The notes under the pieces are model-generated. The model saw nothing but the letters and a program-made list of their open reading frames with translations, did not search any database and was not told where the DNA came from. Below are positions 1 to 11,367 of a stretch of 64,000 nt of DNA, one piece after another. Each line of letters starts with the position of its first letter. The first letter of the stretch is position 1. A program made the translations under genes and the position numbers. This stretch comes from Hanleya hanleyi (taxonomy: Eukaryota; Mollusca; Polyplacophora; Lepidopleurida; Hanleyidae): the NCBI GenBank assembly GCA_036873755.1, contig JAVTVY010020387.1:1-64000 (forward strand), in the 5' to 3' direction.

Positions 1-257
1 AAGTACAGGAGATATTTGGCAAAATTCGAAATTTTCACGTTTTTGATGCCATAGCGAAACTGTAACTCCAATCCGCACCATATTCACAGGACATTGAGAG
101 AATATATATGTCTGTCGGTGTGCAAAATTTCGAAGCAGTAGAGGTAATACTTTTTTAAATATGTAAATAATAGTGTTTCTCACTTTACGCACGCTATAAG
201 GCTGTTTTCGTGTATCGAACTTTTCTATATGTTATTCTACTCCTTTTTGACACGTTA

Positions 258-331
258 GTCTACATGGCCGAGTGGATTGGATGTCTGCTTCCTAACGACA
301 AGGGCCGTGGTTCGATTCCTACCTAAGCCAG
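258..331 (+). repeat. tRNA-like SINE head remnant
   Basis: A near-consensus pol III A box (TGGCCGAGTGG, 265-275) is followed 33 bases later by a near-consensus B box (GGTTCGATTCC, 309-319), the layout of a tRNA. The presumptive acceptor-stem halves do not pair, so this is more likely a tRNA-derived SINE head or a decayed tRNA than a working gene. Confidence 0.4.
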
Positions 332-814
332 TAAATTTTTTCTCTCTTTTTTTTCTATAGTTGAACCATCGCGCATTTCGATCAGATGATGGTCAGTAAC
401 TTGTTTCGTTCGCTTATTACGGGGAAAGAAACTTCCAGCACTAAAATAACATACTTTGCACAAAGACAAACACCTGAGCGGCAATTGCTTACATCTTCTG
501 CTTTTATTCAAGAACCGTTTAACATGACCGCTTTATCATGGCTACGCGTTACATAAAGGACTGAATATATGGAAACCGTCCAGCATAGATTGACAATTGG
601 TGTACGGGTTACACAAAGAATTACGTTCAAGCGGTTCTCGAGTCGTGGGATATGTGAACAGGCCGTTTTATTGGGATACAACTTACACGATCGATATTGA
701 CGGTCGAGTGTTTGGAATTGACAGTGAGAATACATGAGCATTCTGTATGAAACCCGACTCAACAAATTAGCTTTCAGGACATCCCGTTCCGACTGTGTAA
801 GCCGATTCAACGAG

Positions 815-990
815 CCATCGCAAATAAATTAACGTCGTGTTACATGAATGATGTGACTGTGAATACCTGTATATAACCCGTCACACCAAACTAAGGTATA
901 GTGGGTTCATATTTCGGCTGTACCAGTCCAGGCATCTCGGGTACGCAATTAAATTAATGTCGTGTTATATGACGGAAGTGATAGGGTAAT
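815..990. repeat. Dispersed repeat, two partial copies
   Basis: The sequence AATTAAYGTCGTGTTAYATGA occurs near 828 and near 953. A third, longer match lies at 2740-2790 and also shares the preceding GGCATC and a short A+T stretch. The family is unidentified. The stretch 332-1380 otherwise holds only short open frames with no recognisable protein. Confidence 0.45.
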
Positions 991-1379
991 AGCCGAATAT
1001 AGTAATTGTGGAAAACTCAGCCTATCTTTGGACCGCTATAGCTTTCGAACCTTACTAGATATGGACCTCTAAGTTGTAGCATTTTATTCTACAGTGTCAA
1101 ATATTTTTGATTGGAATACCTTTTATAATGCACAGTGACACGTTCCTACGGATATAGGAGTGGTATGTATAGCCAACCTAATAACCCTGCGAGCTTGTGG
1201 GTTCGGATCCAACTTCAAGGCTTTGATGTTCAGTATCTCAGTTATTATTCGTTTGAGCTCAAATTTAGGAATGGGAAGACCAGGTTACTGTCCACAGTGT
1301 CTAGTTATTATTATTATTCTGTTTTCGCGATAGCGGCTAAACGGTTTCATATACAGCTTAGATATTTGGGACATTTGTA

Positions 1380-2470
1380 GATACCGGGCTGAAGTTTCTG
1401 GTACAGGTGTTCAATTTTGACCTTGACCTTGACCTATCGAGCTATGGGCGTTTTTGATAAAAACACCATTTTGCGAATATTGACCAAACGCATAAGGCGA
1501 TGCAGCTGAAATTTGAAATGTGAAAGTTTGCAGATACACCCAACAAAATAACCAATAAAATAAGTAGGTCACGGAAGCGGTTCTAGAGTTCTCTCCCCTG
1601 GTGCTGTTTTTCGTGTCTTCGGTGTACAGTCAAAACTAAAGGACATATCTGAAAGAAAGTTGTTGGTTGGTAAGTCTTACATATGACCATGCTGTAGTTA
1701 TATTTTTGAATTGTTACGTAACAAGAAAATGTAGTTATCTCCCCTTTAATACTTTTCAAAACCCGTTATTTTATAAGGAAATAGGCTACGGCATTGATAC
1801 TCCTAATATTACTGAACACTTTAATGACCGAAAAGGAAATGACCTTAAATTTGACCTTTGACCTCCAGGAGCGTCGCTATATGAGCGCAAAGTTTGGTGC
1901 TCAAATCATGAACGGCTAATGCGATCAGCCTGAAAATAAGGTCACGTGACCTACGTAACATCACAAGGTCAGCACTTGTATCAGAATTCGGCCTTGACCT
2001 TGACCATTGAAGTGATAAGCATCCAAATATCGAAAATACGGCTTCCATTTACTAAGAAAGTAACACGCCGACAGGCAAGAAACAATTACACAATAGTAAG
2101 CACAATATTGTCTTTCTTTCCGTGCTACTTATAAAACGATCGGATGTGACCTTGACCTTGAATATCGCAGAATGTAAAAAACATTTTTCGCGTTTTTCTC
2201 AAAAACTACATCAGGCAGCAATCTGTAATTTGGTACATTTGTACGCCATGATGCAGGTATGACGTCACTGCATTTTCAACCTGACCTTGACCTTGGCTCT
2301 TGAGATATGGTCACCGACAGTTTTTGCGACTACAGGGTTATAACTCGAAAACTGTTGGGAATTTGAAGTTGGAATTTGCACATGAATGTAGGTCATTATA
2401 TGACGTAACAGAAAAACATTAGAAGCCATCAAGATATACCAGAAAGAATAGAACATAATTAGCAATTTGT
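1380..2470. repeat. Non-coding stretch with recurrent TGACCTTGACC motifs
   Basis: No gene is seen. CCTTGACCTTGACC-type strings recur near 1420, 1850, 1992, 2150 and 2282, and GGTCACGTGACC lies near 1941. This looks like a degenerate interspersed repeat in which a nuclear-receptor half-site-like word (AGGTCA in reverse complement) is over-represented. Whether any site is bound is unknown. Confidence 0.4.
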
Positions 2471-4280
2471 GAAATTCACGCTTTATTCAAATTTTACGAA
2501 AATTGTTTACTCAATCATCACTATATTTAGCTATTATTGAGAAAATATATATATGTATTTGCCTGTGAAATTTCAGGAATGTAGCTTTGATGGGTTTGGA
2601 GATATTAATAAAACAATTTTCTCTAACTATTAAGCCGCTAAATGGTCCTCTCGCCCTGTTTCTGGTTATTTGTTGATTTCATCTATTCAATGGTCGCTGT
2701 CAATTTCGCTATAGCGATTCGGCTGTAGCGCTCGAGGCATCCCGTGTTGGCAATAAAATTAATGTCGTGTTACATGACGGGCTGGCTCATTTTTGAAAAC
2801 CTTATAGCTCTTGAACCGCAATAGATACAGACTTCTAATTTGTTACCTGGTACTTCCAAGAATGAGTTCTTTCGTTGACAATGATCCCGTATTTCTTGAT
2901 ACAAATGCAATTATGGGACCAATTCTGCTTCATGTCACATGACCATCGATATTTGGGGTCATTTTGTCGGGAAGAAAAACAGTTTGTGAGAAGCACAGTC
3001 TCCAGGCGATCAAAAATCAAGCTTAACTTTCTCCATTCAAGCCATTGTTTGGACTCCAGGGACAATTTTCTAAACACATTTCAACGTACTAACATTTTCG
3101 GATTGATGAAGGAGCCATCTAGGGCCCAAATAAAGCTCAAAAATGTGTTCATCAGTTGCAGCTTACCAATATAGGCAAGTTTGTTAGACGAAAAACGCAA
3201 TAAAAAACTATAAGATATTAACAAGCAATGTGAAAAAACGTGTCTGTGTGTGTAAAGCGACCAAAACAATGGTCGCGACCAAAGCGGCATGCGACCATGT
3301 ATTTACTCATTTGCAGTAAGAAGGGAAAGACTGCGTCATTGTACCACCAATGTCTAGTAATTTGTGTTTTTGTTCATTTTTTGCCATCTTTCTCCATACT
3401 AAAGGATTCATGCTGAGTCATTTCCATGTAGACGCTTGCTTACTGAGGTGTTACCACAGCAATGAGTGGTGTATGGTTTATTGAAGCAGATAATCTGGTG
3501 GAGTTCAAACCCACATTGTTTAGGACACAGGCTGAATCAATTAGATGAGAATCAAAATAATTCATACTGGTGTGGAGTAGTTTTAGTAAGCCGACTTAAA
3601 ATAAAAACACGTTTTACATATTTACATGGCTTATGTAACACTACAATAATTTAATTGGATTCCAGGATTACTGGACAAGCACAGCCAGGTTAGGAAATCA
3701 TATATGTAACCAGACAAACCGAAATAAAGAGCTAATATGGTGTGTTGGGTTACATACACACCTCGCTGCACCTCCCCTGTCCATTGACATGTAAATTAAT
3801 ATCTTGTTTGAGAGATGTCAGATCATTTTCTGATAACTGACATCCTCCATAATGCAGGTCTGTATACTCCATTACAGCCCTACATGTCCATGTGGGCAGT
3901 ACAGCTATTACTTGAACCATCCTTTTAAAGTAACAGCCAATGAACAGATGGCGTTCAAGTGTGATTAGCCACATTCTTTTCTTTTTTTTCATATTTTTTT
4001 TTATTGTCCGATATCAAAACAGAAAAACAATACACGTACATACATATATGGGTCATATCAATATGCATGGGTCCATATAAGAATAGAATGTCAGGAGGCC
4101 GTATCTTACTGACAAAAGAAGGTGATGGAGCTGAATTCTAGTACAAGCATGTATAGAATATATAGATAGAAACCGACCTGTAGCAAGGATGTTCTCGCAT
4201 TAGATACAAGAGAAGTTAAAAAGTTGCTCGGAACTGAATTTCAGCCTTAATGTCAATACTTATAGTGTTATTATTTATAA
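2471..4280. other. Gene-less A+T-rich stretch
   Basis: Only short open frames without recognisable domains are present. No CHMP1 downstream exon could be identified here, although that gene should continue leftwards from 5657. The only repeat seen is the dispersed element at 2740-2790. Confidence 0.5.
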
Positions 4281-5200
4281 TTATTCTATAAGGCTGTACC
4301 AGTTTTTCCATTTTTCTTTGAAATTTTGCAGTCTGTTAGAAATATTTGCATTTAACTTTTCACATAGATAATACTTCTTAAGTTCACATTTGATACTCTC
4401 TAAAACGGGCATTTTACTCTGAATACTGGCTCGGTATATACAATAGTTTGTTAATAACGACACCAGATGAGTACTTTCGAGTTAGGGCCTAAAAAGCCGA
4501 AGATAATGGACTTTGACGAGAAAAAAATTCTTTGTAAAGTGCATTCTTCAACCCATGCCACAACCTGGTTTCGAATTACTACCGTTTTAGGACAATCTAC
4601 CAGTAAATGAACAATGGTTTCAGCCTCTCTTCCACACAGGGAACATACATTATCATCCGTCAGATGCATCTTAAACAGTAAATCTCTGCAAGTTAAAGTA
4701 CGAGATACTATTCTGTACCTAAACCACCACAACTTTGAATCGTTGGTAAATGACTTTGCCAAAGTATGGATTCTAGGCCATGACATCTGCTCACTAGGCA
4801 AGTTGAAATATTCTTGCCAACGGGTTTCGAATTTATTATTACAGTTCAAATTCTTCAGGTATATCCTAGGCTATTATAAACCTGGCAACCCTTGTCAATC
4901 GACAATATCACTTTAGTGAAAAAAGGTATGAAAGGGCCATAAACAGGATCTCGTACCTTAAAACCAGACAGTTTTATATATTCTAATACACAGTGTAAGA
5001 GGCCATAATATAATGTAAATGGTGTACTTATATTATAGGACACACAGAAGTTCCTATAAGAACGTGGTATGCCCTTCTCATCGAAAAAATCGGATATAAA
5101 TATTATTCCGTTGTCATACCAATTTTGATAAAAAACCGGTTTACCATCGATCAGCACATTAGCCACATTCTTGGGATCTTGGTAATACTTTGACAAAGGC
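4281..5200 (-). mobile_element. LINE retrotransposon C-terminal fragment
   Basis: Two adjacent minus-strand reading frames (4855-5196 and 4451-4849, with a tail to 4281) look like the end of a non-LTR retrotransposon reverse-transcriptase protein. The second contains the spaced cysteine/histidine motif CSLCGREAETIVHLLVDCP, typical of the zf-RVT-like zinc finger after the RT domain. The upstream piece, with YQNWYDNGIIFISDFFDEKG, resembles the linker just before that finger. The frames are offset and no full RT domain is present, so this is a truncated dead copy. It lies in or beyond the intron 3' of CHMP1 exon 3. The 5159-5497 frame may extend it but is not convincing. Confidence 0.6.
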
Positions 5201-5656
5201 CCAGTTTATGCAGAGAACAAGCTGGAGAACAAACTCTTTGAAGTCCACAAGGAAATGACATGGGGCATCTTTTAAGTCAAAACAATCACGGATACGAAAT
5301 TCTGACTTTAAAACAACCACAAGGAGACATTTTCTGACGCTTAATTCATTCAAATATGGGCATGTTCGGAGAGGTGAAGAGGTCATGTATGCTATCTGAA
5401 AATAGCCAGTCTTCGTCGTAGCTGATAAAATATCTGTCATGGCTTGATTTGTTCCCCAAACCAGGACTATGGATGATGGATAATTGAACACTGCCACTCA
5501 GCTGATATGGATACAATGTGATGCAAAGACCCGGATATACATGTAATGTCATCATGCTTGAAAGTTAATTAACTGAAATATTACAGATTTTCACATGGTC
5601 AATAGGATATTACTATGGAAAGAAATCCTGTGATGTGTTTGTAAATATTTGCTTAC

Positions 5657-5803
5657 TGCTTTCATGGTCAGTGCTGTCTGGACTTTTGATGAGACTGCAT
5701 CTATTCTGGCTGCCATCCTTAAGTAATTTAACCCCTCATTCTTTTTCCTGATGGCATTCTCAGCATATATCTTAGCACCTTCAACATTCTTCTGTAGTAA
5801 AGC
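5657..5803 (-). CDS. CHMP1: CHMP1 (ESCRT-III subunit), internal exon
   Basis: This 147-bp, 49-codon, phase-0 exon encodes a block beginning [20 protein letters not shown] and ending VQTALTMKA, which I recognise as the helical core of CHMP1/Did2, an ESCRT-III protein acting in endosomal sorting and membrane scission. The borders are clean: a TTATTTCAG acceptor just upstream and a GTAAGC donor just downstream on the minus strand. The exon follows the one at 7576-7653 in the same phase. The composition ([17 protein letters not shown]) is closer to CHMP1A than CHMP1B as I recall them. Exons for the C-terminal half, including the MIM, were not found in 1-5656, so they probably lie left of the window. 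Confidence 0.88.
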
Positions 5804-7575
5804 CTGAAATAACATGAATAACAATGGGTTGAAAAATTGTTATGTTATACAAAAGTTATTGCAACAAAATTGTGGGCTACTCATGTACCACATTGTCAGA
5901 AATGAAATGCAGATGAGGTGGTCAAAAAACTGTCTGTCTCATATTCTGAGGAAACAAGTTTTTCGTCAATATATCGGCACCATCTTTTCTCAGAGGAGTG
6001 AATTTCTGTACAGTACCTCTATGCAATTTATTCATTTTTATTCTGAAGTATAAAGGAAATCTATTCAGAATCACAGAAAATATCCTATACATTTTTTTGT
6101 AGCTTGCACGTTATTTTCAAAGCACAATGACATTGAGTTTGCAATGTTGTAACAATGGGACTGGTCTCTATGACATCATCATAATATAGCATTCAAATCT
6201 GTCAGAGCAAAATTTGTTTTGATGAATTTGACCCATGTATTGTCCAGATTTTCATGAAATTTCAGGATAGAAATGAACAAATCCTGTTCAGATTATGTGC
6301 AAAATTTCACTGCTCTGAGAAACATGGGGCTCGGGCTCTTTTGGGGTAGCAATTCATTGAGGTGTAGCAGAACTGCGAGCAATTACTGGAAAAAAAATAT
6401 ATATTTAATAAAATACGAATAATATACAAATATTTCAGATCAAAATTTAAAATTAATTAAAAAATTTGAAATTGAAATATGAGGGTATGGGGTCTGGCAA
6501 TGCATTGATGTAGCATGTGTAGAATATATAGGGTATGGGGTTAGGCAAGGCTTAGCTTTGCTGATAGAGGGGGAGGCTTGGTGCCCCTGGGACATATTCC
6601 GAGGGTAGTGGATGGGTTGAATAAGTGTAGCATTATGTAAGCCCCTGGAATATATAGGGTAGGGGGGTCGGGCGAGGGTTAGTTTAGGAGATAGAGGCTG
6701 AGACTCAGTGCCTCGGGGGTGGGGACATGCTCCCGAGGATAGTGGACGGCTTGAGTAAGTGAAGCATGATGTAAAGCTCCCAGAATATATGAAGGTATGG
6801 GGTCAAGCAAGGTTTAGTTTAGGATATAAAGGATGGGGCTTGGTGCCCCAGGGGTGGGGACATGATCCCAAAGATAGGGAGTGGGTTGAATATGTGTATC
6901 ATGATGAAAGCTCCCAGAATATATGAGGTTGGAAGAGGTTTAGTTTAGGAGATAGAGGGTGGGGCTCTATGCTCCAGGGCTGGAGACATCATGCTCCCAA
7001 GAGTAGAGGATGGGTTGAATAAATGTAGGATCATGTTAGCAGCCGGAATATATTAGGGTCAGGCAGGGCATATTTCAGGAGTATAGGGTGAGGCAGAGAA
7101 GCTGTTGACACGAAAACATTCCAGGCTCCCGAAGGTAGTGGATGGGTTCAGTAAGTGTAGCATGGTGTAATTTCCTGAAATATATAGGGTATGGGGTCAG
7201 GCAGGCCTTAGTTAAGGAGACAGATGGTGGCGCTCAGTGCATGCCCTGGGGTGTGTGAACATGTTCCCAGGGGGTAATGAATGGGTTGTCCGTTGAATAA
7301 GTGTAGCATGATGTAAGCACTGGAATATATGAGGGGTAAAGCAGGGCTTATTTCAGAAAACTAGGGTAAGGCTGAGAAGCTTTGGACATGAAAATGACAT
7401 TTTTGTTTCACTTTATCTGATCAAAGGACACACACAGACATCATTTTAATAGATTCATATATCAGCTAAAGCTACAGGTTTGATAAAAATTGACTTTGAT
7501 ATATTGCTAGAGACTCGGTTCCCTCAAAATATGTGACACTGAAACAGTTGATATTATTAACCAGTTAATACAAAC
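5804..7575 (-). other. CHMP1 intron between the two recognised exons
   Basis: The intron is bounded by GTTTGT (minus-strand donor at 7575) and the acceptor AG at 5804-5805. It contains the 6480-7390 satellite and otherwise A+T-rich DNA without coding signals. Confidence 0.75.
6480..7390. repeat. Satellite of about 110-130 bp units in CHMP1 intron
   Basis: About seven or eight imperfect units follow the pattern GAATATATAGGGTATGGGGTC, GCAAGGCTTAGTTTAGGAGATAG, then GTGGGGACATGCTCCC, and finally GGATGGGTTGAATAAGTGTAGC. Unit length drifts through small indels, so the array is old. No coding potential is seen. Confidence 0.75.
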
Positions 7576-7653
7576 CTTTTTAACTTTTCCCTGTTGAACT
7601 TTTTGGTCTTTTTCAGCCTTCTTAGACAGTCTCTCTAACTGCTTAGTTGTGAA
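7576..7653 (-). CDS. CHMP1: CHMP1 (ESCRT-III subunit), upstream exon
   Basis: This 78-bp, 26-codon, phase-0 exon encodes FTTKQLERLSKKAEKDQK followed by VQQGKVKK, the basic N-terminal helix of CHMP1 proteins, which contacts membrane. The acceptor (TGTTACAG) and donor (GTTTGT) flank it on the minus strand, and it joins in frame to the exon at 5657-5803. In vertebrate CHMP1A a phase-0 exon border at this point (after codon 9) is what I recall, so the boundary is as expected. The first nine or so codons must lie in one or two small exons at higher coordinates. Confidence 0.88.
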
Positions 7654-8414
7654 CTGTAACAGGGAATATAAACTGACATTGAGTACCAAGGAAATTAGAA
7701 AAGTTATTAGTAATGTTTGACATGTTGAACTTTTAATCAGTTGAGTACATAAGAGGTATGTCAGTCAACAGGTCCAAATCAAATGGTGTCTATCACACTG
7801 TCAAACTCATACATGCACAATGGGAGAATGGGGTTGCAGTGCATTCTTAAACAAAAGCCAAAAAGGCTTCAATATAAGCCTGTGCATCTGGAATTACACT
7901 GCTATAAATTTCAAGGTTGTTTAATTAATGGCCTAGATCCCAACTGGTAGCGAGAAATCCAGAGAATGTAACACTTATGACATCTGAAATTTAACGAAAA
8001 ACTAAAAGGGGCTTAAAGTTCTCTTTGAAACTAGGTGACCTTGAAACAAGAGCTGAGAGTTCACATATCCCACACTGTAATTCGACAATGGTCAAACACA
8101 AGAAATTATTACTTTTCCTTCAAATTGATTTCTTTCAGAAAGTTTCAGGTGAGAACTGTTTTCATAAAGGAAGAAAAATGTGAAGAAAATGAAAAAGTAA
8201 ACCTTTGTTCTTAAGTTACTAAACAGATTTATATGAAGTTCATAGGACCTCTCTCTTAGTTAAATTAGTAAATGCATGGTGTTAACAGTTTAACTGAATG
8301 TAGCTGATTCATACATGTATCAAATAGGGGGAGACAACTCTACAAGACAAATGCCATATATATGTACAGGAGACAACTCTGAACAGTCCAACCTAACAAT
8401 ATAATTAGCCAGTT

Positions 8415-8760
8415 AAACTGGAGTGAGTGAGTGAATAGAATTTAATGTCGCTTTCAACAATATTTCAGCTATATCACAACGAACCAACTAAGCACCACCC
8501 AGCCCAGTTGTGTTCCTGCTACTTCAAAGAAGAAATCATTGAAGCAGCATGGAACCAGACACCCTCCATCCACCCTATAAAACACTGAGGACAGTGCACA
8601 AGACACAGACAGGACGCTTACATGGTGCAATAAAGACAATTGATATTACAGTGCTAGACATCACATTATCAAGTTCCTGTTGCTTCTCAGCAAAATGCAT
8701 TGAAGCAACAGGAACCTGAACCCACCCAACAACCCGCCAGTTGAACTGGATTCAGTTTTG
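8415..8760. repeat. Gastropod-type interspersed repeat
   Basis: It begins GTGAGTGAGTGAATAGAATT, then AATGTCGCTTTCAACAATAT and TTCAGCTATATCACAACG. I associate this pattern with a very abundant gastropod (notably abalone) dispersed repeat. A second diverged head is at 14,945-15,005. It lies in the presumed CHMP1 first intron. Confidence 0.55.
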
Positions 8761-8789
8761 AGGTACTGTAACCTAGACTGTTGACCTAT

Positions 8790-9240
8790 TTACCTCAGAA
8801 TAAGGTATACCCAAAGTTTGGTACCAATCCATACCTTGGAACTGGAGATACTGCATGGGCAACACATGTTAAAGGAGGGATACACAGCTAGATGGACTGA
8901 ACTGAACTCACCATTGCATTATATGACGGGCATAAGAAAAATGTGACTTTGGGGTCACAGTGACTTTGACCTTGAATTAAATTTTGGTATGAGACACATC
9001 TTTCCCCCCAATTGAATCTACTCACAAAAACTTAGCAATTTTCAATAATTTCCTGATTTTTAATCCACATTGGCTTTTGACCTCGAACTACAGTTGGTAA
9101 GCGACACCAACGCTTGTCTGGCCATGGGGTATCCACTCACAAAAAATTGGAACTCTAGATATAAATCTGTCCCACATATTACCGGATATGAATGGACGGA
9201 CAGATGGATTGAAATCGCCATCACATAAAATTCCCACCTT
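8790..9240. repeat. Dispersed repeat related to 62,740-63,130
   Basis: The words GGTATACCCAAAGTTTGGTA, CCAATCCATA and CTGGAACTGGAGAT recur at 62,820-63,125 as GGTATACCCAAA, GTACCAAT and CTGGAACTAAAGAT. Both copies carry TGACCTTGAATT-type words. The family is unidentified. Confidence 0.5.
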
Positions 9241-9304
9241 TTTGGCAGGTGTATTAAAAGTGGTAATTTGCATAATGTGACATCTTATATCATATTATAT
9301 TCTA

Positions 9305-9440
9305 CAGATATTGCATGCTGTGAGGTCTGATATCACGATTTGTCAGCTCGAGAAGGTGATGTTCAATGAGTGCGGAGTTGAACATCACCTTCTCGAGCAG
9401 GACAAATCGTGATATCACACCTCACAGCATGCAATATCTG
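9305..9440. repeat. Near-perfect long hairpin (62-bp arms, 11-bp loop)
   Basis: The left arm at 9305-9366 (CAGATATTGCATGCTGTGAG ... GGTGATGTTCAA) is almost the exact reverse complement of 9378-9440, separated by 11 bases. Mismatches are few. It could be a foldback element, fused MITE termini or an RNA hairpin. The right arm is followed by a stretch rich in CGTGTGACATC words (9600-9700). Confidence 0.85.
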
Positions 9441-11184
9441 TTTTATTATATCAAAAAAACCCATAAACAATACACATCCATGATTTTGGGCAAATCTTCA
9501 TCAGTTGGTAACGCAAAACGCTTTCCGTGTGTACACACCATCATGATTACAGCGGAATGGCAGCACAACAGACAACAATGCTACGAAAGAGTCTGTTCAC
9601 AGGCGATAACTGCGCGAGACCGTGTGACATTGCATCTGCCGTGTGACGTCAGCGCATGATCGTGTGATATCGGCGCGAGATCGTGGGACATCACAGTGAC
9701 GAGCTGTTTCTTCATAAGACATCGAGAATTGCGGAATATCACGTGATGGTATCTCAACCAATTAAAATAAACGAATAGACAGTGAGGTATAATAATGCCT
9801 AATGTTGGTGTATGGATAAAGAGATTATACTCACCCTGAGAGAGAATAACATATCTGTAATAAAGTCAAATAGGAAATATTAATTATCATGTAATATTGC
9901 ACCTACATATATGTGCCACAAATACATATATATCAGGAACACTTATCTTGGATAAAGACGAATGTTAATTGGCATGATTGGGAGTTATTTTAAATACAGG
10001 TGTGCACCCATTTACAATCAACAAATGACTTGGTGGTTACACTTCTAGTTGACATTATCTTTGCTTTGGAATTTGAGATTTGAGCATTTCATGGTTGAAT
10101 CACCATTGTAACAAAGAACTTTTGTCATCATTAGACAGTTATAAATTGAACAGGACAGTTTCCTGTGTATCTGAAATACAATATTCATCAGCCTGTTAGA
10201 GTTATCTAGATTGAAGCCACATGTTTGATTGTCATAAACAATTTATTAATTACATGTGACATGTGTGAACCACCATCATTGGTGTATCAATTATACAGTC
10301 GAGTCCATGTAATAAACATGATCCTGGCTCTTTACCATACACTAATAACAAAGAACACTAATTGACAGGATATTAGAAATTAAATTGACCAATCTTGCAA
10401 TCATTTAATCGTTTTATTTAGCATAGGCAGACAAAAGCCAAGGTAATGGTCTAAGGGTGGGGGCATGCTAAAGTCTGGGGTGAGCTGTACGGGCAGGCTT
10501 TTTGTCTTGTACTGCACACATAGAAGTGTGTTCAGTACAATCAGATCAATGTTAAGCCATATTGACATGAGTCAGTAAACTGTCCACTTCCTTACAAGCA
10601 GAGTCCTGCCCAGCTGATATTGGCTCACAGTGTTAATCTCCACGGTTATACCTACATCAGACACATAGCTCTGGTACTATACAAGCGACCAACACAAACA
10701 GAAACGTTTACAGGTAAACTGACAGGTGTTTTACAGCTGTAAACTTTGATCGTGTTTTGGCGGATTAAACTCAACTCAACAAGGGGCAATGATCTGGACA
10801 GTATAGCAACCAGTTCACATGGTTCAGCACTCACTTCTGGTGTGGAATTTCAATATAATTTAGTGGCAGAGACTGAAAAGGATGCACACATGTCGGGGTT
10901 TTTTTGCCAAAGATCTGATTGATAGAAGAAAAGCAAATATCCAAAGATCACAGCACACTGGATGATCCTGAAGACATAGTCATCCAATTCCGTGTTAATA
11001 TAGCACTGGCACCATATTGGAGAATACCTTGGTAAGTACACCTTCATATTTTCTTTTACTGGTATTCAAAGATTGTGTGCAAGACTGAATAGGAGAAAAA
11101 GGTCAGAATAAAGGATCTATAGACATAGATAACATTTCCTATAATTATTTTGTATAACATATTTAATGGATATTTTTTCAATTA
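9441..11184. other. Gene-less stretch, presumed CHMP1 first intron
   Basis: A+T-rich DNA with only short open frames. The small CHMP1 exon that should precede FTTKQLE was looked for on the minus strand and not found with confidence. Confidence 0.4.
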
Positions 11185-11367
11185 CAGTCAACCCCCTTTA
11201 TAACGACCACATGTGTCCCAGGTAAATTTGTAATTATGATGAATTTGCTGTTATAACAAACAGAGAATACATGTTAATTCTATTTACGTACAATTGTTTC
11301 TGTAAACTGTCATTATATCAAATGAAGTTTCGGTTGTAATGAATGCCATTATAATGAGGGGTCACTG
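11185..11367. mobile_element. Short MITE-like element with 21-bp imperfect inverted ends
   Basis: The left end CAGTCAACCCCCTTTATAACG and the right end CATTATAATGAGGGGTCACTG are imperfect inverted repeats around 183 bp of non-coding DNA. A target duplication is not evident, so the superfamily is unclear. Confidence 0.45.

Noticed and set aside
258..331. A working tRNA gene
   Set aside because: A and B boxes are good but the acceptor stem does not pair.
8161..8230. Missing small CHMP1 exon near 8.2 kb
   Set aside because: A donor-like site exists, but the sequence before it gives stops instead of the expected Leu-Phe-x-Leu-Lys.
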